This document shows, piece by piece, positions 1 to 5,580 of a DNA stretch of 5,580 nucleotides. Source of the stretch: Chitinophagaceae bacterium (GTDB lineage Bacteria > Bacteroidota > Bacteroidia > Chitinophagales > Chitinophagaceae); the NCBI GenBank assembly GCA_947452875.1, contig CANGEZ010000160.1, forward strand, positions 1-5,580, in the 5' to 3' direction. Position 1 is the stretch's first letter. The number at the start of each line of letters is the position of its first letter. The notes beneath the pieces are model-generated. The model was not told where the DNA came from. It searched no databases and worked only from the letters and a program-made list of their open reading frames with translations. Position numbers and translations under genes: made by a program.

Positions 1-1339
1 CAAAGAAATGGTACAAGCCTATAGCAATACCGGTGTTGTTCATATCATCGCCATTTCAGGATTGCATTTGGGTTTGATCTACATGGTATTATTTTGGTTG
101 CTGGAAAGAATGCCGATTGTAAAAAGCAATCGTTTTATAAAAGCAATCATTCTTTTAAGTTGCTTGTGGATTTTTTCATTAATGACCGGCGCTTCAGCTT
201 CTGTACTAAGAAGTGCGGTAATGTTCACTTGTATCATCTTGGGCAATATGCTCAACAGAAAATCTTCTATTTATAATTCATTGGCTGCTTCTGCGTTTTT
301 ATTGCTTTGTTACAATCCATATTTTTTGTGGGATGTCGGATTTCAATTGAGTTATTTTGCGATAATTGGAATCATTTGGCTACAAAAACCAATTCAGCAA
401 TTGATTTCATTGAATAATTATGTGCTGAGAAAAATCTGGGAAATGACATCTATCACTATCGCTGCTCAAATTATTACTTTCCCCATTTGTCTTTTTTATT
501 TTCATCAGTTTCCTACTTATTTTCTGTTGAGCAATTTGGTGGCGGTTCCTTTATCTACAATCATTTTATTTGAAGAGATTGTATTGCTGTGTTTTTCAGG
601 GTTTCAGACTTTTGCATTGTTAATTGGAAAATGGGTTGATGCTTCAATTATTTTGATGAACAAATGGATTCTAATCATCAGCAAATTTCTCGGAGCAGTG
701 ATTGATTTTATTTATGCTGATGTACAAACTACATTGCTGTTGTATGCGATTGCGATTTTGATAGTGTTTTTTTTGTTGCTGAAAAACAAGGTTTGTTTAA
801 AATGGTCGCTGTTATTACTAACTATGTTCTGCTCCTTTCAATCCATGGCTAAGTACAAGTGGCTACAGCAAAGGGTTTTGGTTGTCTATAATATTCCTAA
901 ATCTCACAACATTGATTTGATAGTTGGAAATGAATATTCTTTTCTATCAGATCGTAATCTTCTTACAAACAAATCAGCTCTTAATTTTTATGTAGTACCA
1001 ACTCGAAAATATTTTCGGGTACAGCCAGATAAGTCAACTTCAATAACAAATGATAACAATAATGTAATACTCAATTTTTACGGGAAGAGAATGGCCATAA
1101 TAAACTCGACATTCAATGTTGATACACTTTTGCGTGTTGATTATTTGCTACTTACGGACAATCCAAAATTCAACATTTCTGACTTGAAAGAAAAAATCAA
1201 ATGTCAAAAAATAATTTTTGCTGCATCTAATAGTTTGTGGAAAATATCCAAGTGGAAAAAAGAGTGCGACTCACTACATTTGCACTGCTTTACGGTACAA
1301 GATGATGGAGCGTTTGTTGTAAAAATTAAAAATCAATAA
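1..1339 (+). CDS. comEC: ComEC/Rec2-family competence protein, C-terminal part (5' end outside window)
   Basis: ComEC forms the inner-membrane channel that carries single-stranded DNA into the cytoplasm during natural transformation. The reading frame is open to the left edge (codons from base 2), so the ATG at base 8 is internal and the N-terminal domain lies outside. Counting from that Met, the Competence-domain signature HIIAISGLHLG is at 12-22, followed by MTGASASVLRSAVMF at 59-73, the NPYFLWDVGFQLSY segment at 103-116, and NLVAVPLS at 176-183. Many hydrophobic segments run to about residue 280, consistent with a polytopic membrane protein. The remaining roughly 160 residues are soluble and sit where many ComEC proteins carry a metallo-beta-lactamase-like domain, but no HxHxDH motif is visible. 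This tail instead has DYLLLTDNPKFNISDL (378-393) and IIFAASNSLWKISKWKKEC (402-420), which resembles the reduced tail I associate with Bacteroidota ComEC. The stop is TAA at 1337-1339. Family assignment is firm; a role in transformation is inferred from the family. Confidence 0.93.
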   Translation, partial: KEMVQAYSNTGVVHIIAISGLHLGLIYMVLFWLLERMPIVKSNRFIKAIILLSCLWIFSLMTGASASVLRSAVMFTCIILGNMLNRKSSIYNSLAASAFLLLCYNPYFLWDVGFQLSYFAIIGIIWLQKPIQQLISLNNYVLRKIWEMTSITIAAQIITFPICLFYFHQFPTYFLLSNLVAVPLSTIILFEEIVLLCFSGFQTFALLIGKWVDASIILMNKWILIISKFLGAVIDFIYADVQTTLLLYAIAILIVFFLLLKNKVCLKWSLLLLTMFCSFQSMAKYKWLQQRVLVVYNIPKSHNIDLIVGNEYSFLSDRNLLTNKSALNFYVVPTRKYFRVQPDKSTSITNDNNNVILNFYGKRMAIINSTFNVDTLLRVDYLLLTDNPKFNISDLKEKIKCQKIIFAASNSLWKISKWKKECDSLHLHCFTVQDDGAFVVKIKNQ

Positions 1340-1398
1340 GTCAAAAGTAAAAAGATAAACCATCATCAATTTTGAATTTTTACTTTTAAATTTTGACT
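1339..1398. repeat. Imperfect A/T inverted repeat between comEC and purH
   Basis: The left arm AGTCAAAAGTAAAAA (1339-1353) begins at the last base of the comEC stop codon. It pairs with TTTTTACTTTT (1377-1387) plus GACT (1395-1398). This makes a 15-bp stem with a 7-nt bulge (1388-1394) and a 23-nt loop. The stem is mostly A-T pairs and there is no GC-rich core, so it is at best a weak terminator for comEC. It could equally be one of the simple intergenic repeats common in this phylum. The right arm ends 13 bp before the purH start codon. Confidence 0.6.
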
Positions 1399-1411
1399 TT
1401 GCATTTATCAA

Positions 1412-2929
1412 ATGAAAAAAATTAAATCAGCACTTATTTCTGTTTTTTATAAAGATGGTTTGGAATCTATTGTTAACACACTACATACACAAGGTGTAAC
1501 GATTTATAGTACCGGTGGCACCAGAGATTTTATTGAGAAATTAAACGTGCCTTGTATTCCGGTTGAAAATCTTACAGGCTTTCCTTCTATTTTAGGTGGT
1601 CGTGTAAAAACATTGCACCCATTGGTGTTTGGAGGAATTTTAGGCAAGCGTTCTGATGAAACCCATCAACAGGAAATGCAACAATACCAGATTCCTGAAT
1701 TTGATTTGGTGATTGTAGATCTATATCCTTTTGAAGAAACTGTAAAAAGCTTCGAAGGAAAAACTGACGGCGATGAAAGTCCAATTATTGAAAAGATTGA
1801 CATTGGCGGTCCATCGATGATTCGTGCCGCTGCAAAAAATCATCAGGATGTAACGGTTGTCGCTTCTAAAGATGAGTATGTGTTGTTGAATGAAATACTT
1901 TCTAATCAACAAGCACAAACTACTTACGAACAAAGAAGATATTTCGCCGTGAGAGCATTTGATGTATGCAGTCATTACGACAATGCGATTTCAAATTATT
2001 TCAATCAATCAGCATTTGTTACCCCATTCAACAAAGAAAAAAGAGTATTGCGTTATGGTGAAAATCCGCACCAGTCGGCTTCATTTCATGGTAATCTAAA
2101 TGAAGTGTTTACGCAATTAAATGGCAAAGAACTTTCTTACAATAATTTAGTGGATGTAGATGCTGCTATTCAAATCATCAAAGAGTTTGATGCCACTACA
2201 TTTGCTATTATTAAACATACCAACGTTTGTGGTGTTGCTCAGGGAATTTCTGTAAAAGCTTCTTGGGACTTGGCTTTGGCTGGCGATCCAGAAAGTGCTT
2301 TCGGTGGTGTATTGGTTTGCAATGCAGAAATTGATGCAGAAACAGCAACCGCTATCAATGAATTGTTTTTCGAAGTGTTAATTGCACCTTCTTACAACAA
2401 TGAAGCTTTGTCAATTTTAAAGTCAAAGAAAAACAGAATCTTATTACAACTTCGTGAATATTCACTTCCTGATTTTCAAATCAAATCTTTACTCAACGGC
2501 GTATTGATGCAAGAAAATGACAAAGGCAATTTTACAGAATGGAAAGAAGAAGGCGGAAGAGTGGCTACTCAACATGAAAAAGAAGATTTGATTTTTGCCA
2601 ACTTGGTTTGTAAGCATTTAAAAAGTAATGCTATTGCTTTAATCAAAAACAAACAACTGATTGGTAAAGGCTGCGGACAAACTAGTCGTATCGATGCCTT
2701 GCGTCATGCAATTGAAAAAGCACATCAGTTTCAATTTGATTTAAAAGGTGCTGTATTGGCGAGTGATGCATTTTTTCCTTTTGATGATTGCGTGAGAATA
2801 GCCCATGAAACAGGAATTGAAGCCTATATTCAACCCGGCGGTTCCATCAGAGATGCTGATTCCATCAACTATTGCAAGGATCATAATTTGGTGATGGTGA
2901 TAACGGGGCAGCGGCATTTTAAGCACTAG
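1412..2929 (+). CDS. purH: Bifunctional AICAR formyltransferase / IMP cyclohydrolase (PurH)
   Basis: This cytoplasmic enzyme performs the last two steps of de novo purine synthesis: formylation of AICAR by 10-formyl-tetrahydrofolate, then ring closure to IMP. The 505 residues are close to the usual length of bacterial PurH. The N-terminal MGS-like cyclohydrolase domain (about 1-145) shows STGGT (33-37), GGRVKTLHP (62-70) and IDIGGPSMIRAAAKN (129-143). The transformylase domain shows RYGENPHQ (214-221), the catalytic Lys-His in KHTNVCG (268-274), SAFGG (295-299), SNAIAL (405-410), GKGCGQTSR (418-426), SDAFFPFDD (451-459) and QPGGSIRD (474-481). The C-terminus TGQRHFKH has the family's typical ending. 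ATG at 1412 fits the family N-terminus; no clear Shine-Dalgarno precedes it, which is common in Bacteroidota. The stop is TAG at 2927-2929. It follows comEC after 72 bp on the same strand and appears intact. Confidence 0.98.
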   Translation: MKKIKSALISVFYKDGLESIVNTLHTQGVTIYSTGGTRDFIEKLNVPCIPVENLTGFPSILGGRVKTLHPLVFGGILGKRSDETHQQEMQQYQIPEFDLVIVDLYPFEETVKSFEGKTDGDESPIIEKIDIGGPSMIRAAAKNHQDVTVVASKDEYVLLNEILSNQQAQTTYEQRRYFAVRAFDVCSHYDNAISNYFNQSAFVTPFNKEKRVLRYGENPHQSASFHGNLNEVFTQLNGKELSYNNLVDVDAAIQIIKEFDATTFAIIKHTNVCGVAQGISVKASWDLALAGDPESAFGGVLVCNAEIDAETATAINELFFEVLIAPSYNNEALSILKSKKNRILLQLREYSLPDFQIKSLLNGVLMQENDKGNFTEWKEEGGRVATQHEKEDLIFANLVCKHLKSNAIALIKNKQLIGKGCGQTSRIDALRHAIEKAHQFQFDLKGAVLASDAFFPFDDCVRIAHETGIEAYIQPGGSIRDADSINYCKDHNLVMVITGQRHFKH

Positions 2930-2931
2930 GG

Positions 2932-2969
2932 AATAAATAATAAGAAAGTAAAAATAAGGAATAAGGAAG
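2932..2969 (+). repeat. A/T-rich purine direct repeat, copy 1 (block A)
   Basis: This 38-bp block of stuttered AATAA/AAGGAATAAG-like sequence starts 3 bp after the purH stop. It matches block A copy 2 (3081-3118) at 34 of 38 positions without gaps, and the first 16 bases are identical. All four differences are A/G transitions. The two copies start 149 bp apart. Confidence 0.75.
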
Positions 2970-2974
2970 TGGCA

Positions 2975-2998
2975 GCCCCCTTGTTCCCCCGAAGGGGG
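2975..2998 (-). repeat. C5/G5 hairpin element, inverted copy (block B')
   Basis: Read on the minus strand, this 24-bp core matches the element at 3145-3168 at 21 of 24 positions, and all C5 and G5 runs are conserved. It can fold two ways. CCCCC at 2986-2990 can pair with GGGGG at 2994-2998, extended by TT/AA to a 7-bp stem over 2984-3000. Alternatively CCCCCTT at 2976-2982 can pair with AAGGGGG at 2992-2998. No U tract follows on the plus strand, so it is not a classical intrinsic terminator, though it could slow polymerase or protect the purH mRNA 3' end. It resembles intergenic elements often seen in Bacteroidota genomes. Confidence 0.7.
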
Positions 2999-3011
2999 AA
3001 ATGAAAACACC

Positions 3012-3078
3012 TTCGCGGCTTTGCTCCCTTGCGAGCTTTGCGTGAAACCAATTCGTGAAGCTTTGTGTTAGTGGCGAA
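3012..3078. repeat. GCTTTG-containing intergenic repeat block (block C)
   Basis: The hexamer GCTTTG occurs three times (3018, 3035, 3060) and CGTGAA twice (3041, 3054). The outer TTCGC (3012-3016) and GCGAA (3074-3078) are complementary and could close the block. The block is much more GC-rich than its flanks. It looks like the 'ctttgcg…gcgtgaaa' type of short intergenic repeat seen in Bacteroidota; that similarity is from memory. On the minus strand it translates as a basic RKARKGAKPRR-like stretch, which I take to be spurious. Confidence 0.6.
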
Positions 3079-3080
3079 AA

Positions 3081-3118
3081 AATAAATAATAAGAAAATAA
3101 GAATAAGAAATAAAGAAG
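3081..3118 (+). repeat. A/T-rich purine direct repeat, copy 2 (block A)
   Basis: Second copy of the 38-bp block at 2932-2969, in the same orientation with four A/G differences. It directly follows block C and precedes the plus-strand C5/G5 element by 26 bp. Each block A copy is therefore followed by a hairpin element, but the two hairpin elements face opposite ways. Confidence 0.75.
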
Positions 3119-3144
3119 GATAACCAACAAAACATAATCAAAAT

Positions 3145-3168
3145 CCCCCTTTGGGGGACTAAGGGGGC
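3145..3168 (+). repeat. C5/G5 hairpin element, forward copy, ending just before the transporter start (block B)
   Basis: One C5 run (3145-3149) is followed by two G5 runs (3153-3157 and 3163-3167). C5 can pair with the near G5 across a 3-nt loop, or CCCCCTT (3145-3151) can pair with AAGGGGG (3161-3167) across a 9-nt loop. Its inverted partner lies at 2975-2998, so the two copies could also pair with each other across about 146 bp. The distal AAGGGGG is the only Shine-Dalgarno-like sequence in front of the downstream TTG start, with a 10-nt spacer. The structure is read directly from the sequence; any regulatory effect is inference. Confidence 0.7.
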
Positions 3169-3180
3169 CTAATAACATTG
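3161..3180 (+). promoter_or_regulatory. Putative ribosome-binding region and TTG start of the EamA transporter
   Basis: AAGGGGG (3161-3167) stands 10 nt before TTG (3178-3180). It is the distal arm of the C5/G5 hairpin element, so a fold of CCCCCTT with AAGGGGG would hide it, while the alternative fold with the nearer G5 would leave it free. The in-frame stop TAA at 3160-3162 limits the start to TTG at 3178 or a non-standard ATA at 3172. The match to a Shine-Dalgarno consensus is only partial, and Bacteroidota often do without one. Confidence 0.4.
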
Positions 3181-4107
3181 CAAAACAAACAACCCAACGG
3201 TAAAGCATACCTCGCGCTAACGGCAACTTCAATACTATGGGGTACTTCATGGGTTGCGAGTAAGATTGCTATTTCTGAAATACCTGCGCTGCAACTTACT
3301 TACATCAGACAATTTTTAGCCGGCACTATCTTTTTAAGCTATTTTTTATTGGTAAAAAAATCGCCATTACCAACAGTAAAAGATTTTAAATCTATTGCTG
3401 TTATGGCTGCGCTGATGTTTTTGTCGGCAAATGGCTTAAGTACTTGGGGATTAAAATACATACCCACAGGATTGGCTTCTTTGATTGGCGCATTGTATCC
3501 TTTATCAGTAGTGCTGATTGAATGGATTTTTTATAAGAAAAGAGATGTTTCGGTTATGACTTTTGTAGGCTTGTTAATCGGAATCGGAGGTGTGGGTTTT
3601 GTGTTTTATGAAAATATGTTTACGCATGTAGATCCAAATTTATTTTTCGGTTTGATACTTTCTATAATTGCCATGTTATCGTGGAGTTTAGGCACTGTGT
3701 TTTTGTCGAGGCATCATCTTTCAGTTGATCCATACTTTGGAATGGGATGGCAGATGGTGATAGGTTCAGCCATGTTATTTGTCTTCGCTCATATCGCTCA
3801 AGATCCTATTCCATTGGCAGCTATTTCAAAAAAGACGTGGCTTTCCATTTCTTATTTAGTTATTGTCGGTTCTGTTATCAGCTTCATCGCATTTATTTAT
3901 TCATTGAAAAGATTGCCTGTAGCCATTTCATCTTTATATGCTTATGTCAATCCAATTGTGGCCATGATCATTGCAGCTATTATATTGAAAGAAAAACTCA
4001 CCATATCTATTGTGATCGGAACCATCATTACGCTGATTGGCGTTTATCTTGTAAACTATAGTGTGAGAAGAGATAAAGAAGATATGATTACTGAAGCTGA
4101 GATATAA
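3178..4107 (+). CDS. EamA/DMT-superfamily transporter, ten predicted membrane helices, TTG start
   Basis: This is a probable inner-membrane exporter of small metabolites (drug/metabolite transporter superfamily); the substrate cannot be read from the sequence. The 309 residues contain two EamA repeats, about 10-142 and 157-293, each with five hydrophobic segments. Typical signatures are SILWGTSWVASKI (18-30) at the start of repeat 1, TGLASLIGALYPL (97-109), and PVAISSLYAYVNPIVA (247-262) near the end of repeat 2. The N-terminus and the tail (residues 296-309, charged) are likely cytoplasmic. I chose TTG at 3178 because the first in-frame ATG is residue 75, inside repeat 1, and the frame has a stop at 3160-3162, leaving almost no room upstream. 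An AAGGGGG at 3161-3167 lies at a workable distance. The gene is separated from purH by a 248-bp repeat cluster, so it probably is not in a tight operon with it. Its 3' end overlaps the convergent gene by 20 bp. Confidence 0.9.
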   Translation: MQNKQPNGKAYLALTATSILWGTSWVASKIAISEIPALQLTYIRQFLAGTIFLSYFLLVKKSPLPTVKDFKSIAVMAALMFLSANGLSTWGLKYIPTGLASLIGALYPLSVVLIEWIFYKKRDVSVMTFVGLLIGIGGVGFVFYENMFTHVDPNLFFGLILSIIAMLSWSLGTVFLSRHHLSVDPYFGMGWQMVIGSAMLFVFAHIAQDPIPLAAISKKTWLSISYLVIVGSVISFIAFIYSLKRLPVAISSLYAYVNPIVAMIIAAIILKEKLTISIVIGTIITLIGVYLVNYSVRRDKEDMITEAEI

Positions 4108-5386
4108 ATTCAGCATACATGGCTGACCAGCCTGCAAATTGTTTGTCAGTTCCCAAAAAATTATTGTGAAAAATGGAGATGAACAATCCATTTACTTTTT
4201 GACATTCGGTTTTGTAATGCATTAATTCTATTGATGTAGTTTTTGCATCTTGATATTGCTCATAAAAACTATTCGCATCCATAAAACAAAAAGGAAACAA
4301 TCGAAGTGAAGTTGTTTGTTCTTTTTTCAAATGATACCAGTAAAAACTCCCTGCAAATGAAGCCCTGAAACCATTGATGCTTCCATATCCCATGCTGAAA
4401 TCCTTTTCAATACCGGATTTGATTAAATTGTCGAATGTATCTGGTAATTTAAACTGTATGTAATGCTGACGGGAGCAAGAAATATGTTTTCCACAAATAT
4501 TTTCAATTGCTTCTTTTTCATTGTTAAGAATAGTCTGATAGTTATTACTCTTCCAGGAAGGATGCAAACCGACTTTGTATTTTGCTGAAGTGGATGCTAT
4601 CAGCTGTTTCATCTCTTTGTTCTCAGGGGAAATATTCTTGTCGTATTTGCTGATGCTTTGCGCAACCAGGAAAAAATAAATAATTTCTGTATGGATATCT
4701 TTATGCAAACCATCCATGAATTCATAAGCGTCAAAAGGGTCTTTTTTCAAACCCAACATGACTTTCAATCTGTCTACATCAAAGTCTTTTAAAAACCCAC
4801 CAATGTTTCTTAATAATCCTTTATTCTTGTAAGACCAGGCGATATCAATATCATAACTCAATATGGTTTTGAATTCAGGTTCTTTGAATGCAATGCTATT
4901 AAATTTTAGTATCAACGCTTGTTTCAACTCTTGAATCCAGATATTCACCAACGGTATTTCTAAAAATTCGTTTTGATACGCAAGAGATTGTTTATGCGAA
5001 AACCTGCCATAGCTGTCTTTTTCATAAGGTAAATATTCCTCGTATCGACTCAACAGATAAAAAGCAGCACTAAAAATATCAAAAGGAAAATTGGAGGAAG
5101 GGCTTTCAAAAAAGGCAGTTAGTTTTTTATTCTCGTTGATCAAACTATTGAAACGAAAAATATCTATCTCTTGTTCACGAATATTTTTTTCAAATAGCAA
5201 ACCATACGGAATGATTTGAAAAGCGTTTACAGATAAACGTTGGGTTGAATAATTAATGACAAAATTTCCATCAAGTGAATCAGCATTATTAGAAATGGAA
5301 TAGTCTATTCCTAATTGTTCTTTAAACAACACATTGCAGATATATTCAAGTCGGGGAGAAGTATGTTCGGAATAAATGGTAAGCAT
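4088..5386 (-). CDS. DUF7033-type polysaccharide deacetylase-like protein
   Basis: The 432-residue protein resembles Bacteroidota proteins annotated as polysaccharide deacetylase family with an N-terminal DUF7033. The N-terminal half contains FYLLSRYEEYLPY (109-121), a hallmark of this group. The C-terminal half resembles a NodB-like fold: LSYDID (176-181) supplies the likely catalytic/metal aspartates, EIIYFFLVA (234-242) a core strand, YKVGLHPSWKSN (270-281) one candidate metal histidine, SRQHYIQF (305-312), SMGYGSINGFRAS (331-343), and FHNN (406-409) near the end. The usual HxxxH spacing of the second NodB motif is not met after GLH (HPSWK instead). No signal peptide or membrane helix is evident, suggesting a cytoplasmic protein. 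ATG at 5386 fits the domain start; no strong Shine-Dalgarno is seen. It lies 39 bp downstream of the LutB-like gene on the same strand and probably shares its transcript. The substrate is unknown, and deacetylase activity is inferred only from the fold family. Confidence 0.78.
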   Translation of the reverse strand: MLTIYSEHTSPRLEYICNVLFKEQLGIDYSISNNADSLDGNFVINYSTQRLSVNAFQIIPYGLLFEKNIREQEIDIFRFNSLINENKKLTAFFESPSSNFPFDIFSAAFYLLSRYEEYLPYEKDSYGRFSHKQSLAYQNEFLEIPLVNIWIQELKQALILKFNSIAFKEPEFKTILSYDIDIAWSYKNKGLLRNIGGFLKDFDVDRLKVMLGLKKDPFDAYEFMDGLHKDIHTEIIYFFLVAQSISKYDKNISPENKEMKQLIASTSAKYKVGLHPSWKSNNYQTILNNEKEAIENICGKHISCSRQHYIQFKLPDTFDNLIKSGIEKDFSMGYGSINGFRASFAGSFYWYHLKKEQTTSLRLFPFCFMDANSFYEQYQDAKTTSIELMHYKTECQKVNGLFISIFHNNFLGTDKQFAGWSAMYAEFISQLQ

Positions 5387-5425
5387 ATATATTAAATCCG
5401 GCTTGAGCTGATTAAAAAATGCAAT

Positions 5426-5580
5426 TTATTTTTTACGTCTTTCTTTCCAAAGCTGGTTGAAAGATTTATCGCTGAAATGCAGTTCACCTCTGGTTTTGGT
5501 CCATGCGGTAAACATTTTATTCACGACTTTATTTTTCATTTTTCCGCTGGCGAGGTTCATCAGCTTTCTGTGAGTGCTGG
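5426..5580 (-). CDS. Probable LutB-like iron-sulfur (LUD-domain) protein, C-terminal end only
   Basis: Fifty residues and a TAA stop (5426-5428 on the minus strand) are visible; the rest lies beyond the right edge. The tail begins STHRKLMNLASGKMKNKVVN and contains WTKTRGELHFSDKSFNQLW, ending KERRKK. A W-x-x-x-R segment followed by a K-S-F-x-x-L/W motif close to a basic C-terminus is what I recognise from LutB-type proteins. Those proteins work with LutA and LutC in oxidising L-lactate to pyruvate, using 4Fe-4S clusters. The Fe-S cysteines and LUD domain would be in the missing part, so the call rests on the tail alone. The frame is clean and the codon use matches the neighbouring genes. The deacetylase-like gene follows after 39 bp. 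Confidence 0.6.
   Translation of the reverse strand, partial: STHRKLMNLASGKMKNKVVNKMFTAWTKTRGELHFSDKSFNQLWKERRKK

Noticed and set aside
1372..1401. Possible Bacteroidota-type promoter for purH (TTG at 1372, TGACTTTG at 1394-1401)
   Set aside because: The -7 box has TG where the TAnnTTTG consensus needs TA, and the transcript would start only a few bases before the ATG. It is too weak to annotate.
1721..1975. Minus-strand frames within purH (also 1587-1784)
   Set aside because: They are antisense to conserved catalytic motifs of purH and have no start signal or protein motif.
2984..3000. GC-rich hairpin as intrinsic terminator of purH
   Set aside because: No T tract follows on the plus strand, and the sequence is one copy of a repeated element with an inverted twin nearby; recorded as a repeat instead.
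2741..3010. Minus-strand open frame of 89 codons crossing the purH 3' end
   Set aside because: About two thirds is antisense to well-conserved purH sequence and the rest lies in repeats; no recognisable protein features.
3012..3078. CRISPR-like or regulatory RNA interpretation of the repeated GCTTTG block
   Set aside because: The repeats are only 6-7 bases with uneven spacing and no spacer/repeat periodicity; nothing supports a CRISPR array or a known RNA family.
2926..3141. Minus-strand open frame of 71 codons with a basic RKARKGAKPRR-like stretch
   Set aside because: It runs through all the repeat blocks, has low-complexity Tyr/Phe/Leu-rich ends coming from the A/T repeat, and no ribosome-binding sequence. 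It is best explained as a by-product of the repeats.
3747..4061. Plus-strand open frame of 104 codons inside the transporter gene
   Set aside because: It is an out-of-frame shadow of the EamA coding region with a Cys/His/Tyr-rich composition that matches no family I know.

Overview
The window is AT-rich and looks like the chromosome of a member of the Bacteroidota, most likely near the Chitinophagaceae. The clues are the family types of its proteins (a ComEC with a degenerate C-terminal domain, a DUF7033-type polysaccharide deacetylase-like protein, a Bacteroidota-style PurH), weak or absent Shine-Dalgarno sequences, and intergenic repeats typical of the phylum (C5/G5 hairpins, 'GCTTTGCG' blocks and A/T-rich stutters). 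The taxonomic call is inference from these features; no rRNA or other marker is present.

Layout: (1) 1-1339, plus strand, the C-terminal two thirds or so of a ComEC/Rec2-type competence DNA channel, cut by the left edge. (2) 1340-1411, a short gap with a long A/T inverted repeat. (3) 1412-2929, plus strand, complete purH, the bifunctional enzyme for the last two steps of IMP synthesis. (4) 2930-3177, a 248-bp gap built almost entirely of repeats: two direct copies of a 38-bp purine-rich A/T block, two inverted copies of a C5/G5 hairpin element, and a central 'GCTTTG' block. (5) 3178-4107, plus strand, an EamA/DMT-family transporter that appears to start at TTG. (6) 4088-5386, minus strand, a DUF7033/polysaccharide-deacetylase-like protein whose 3' end overlaps the transporter's 3' end by 20 bp. 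(7) 5426-5580, minus strand, the last 50 residues of a probable LutB-like iron-sulfur protein, cut by the right edge and lying 39 bp upstream of the deacetylase-like gene, so the two are probably cotranscribed.

The genes do not form one obvious pathway. DNA uptake, purine synthesis, export and a probable lactate-oxidation/deacetylase pair look like ordinary neighbouring chromosomal functions. I see no phage, transposase, CRISPR array, tRNA or rRNA, and no convincing undescribed multi-gene system. The most unusual parts are the composite repeat cluster before the transporter, which supplies its putative ribosome-binding region inside a hairpin that can fold two ways, and the tail-to-tail gene overlap.
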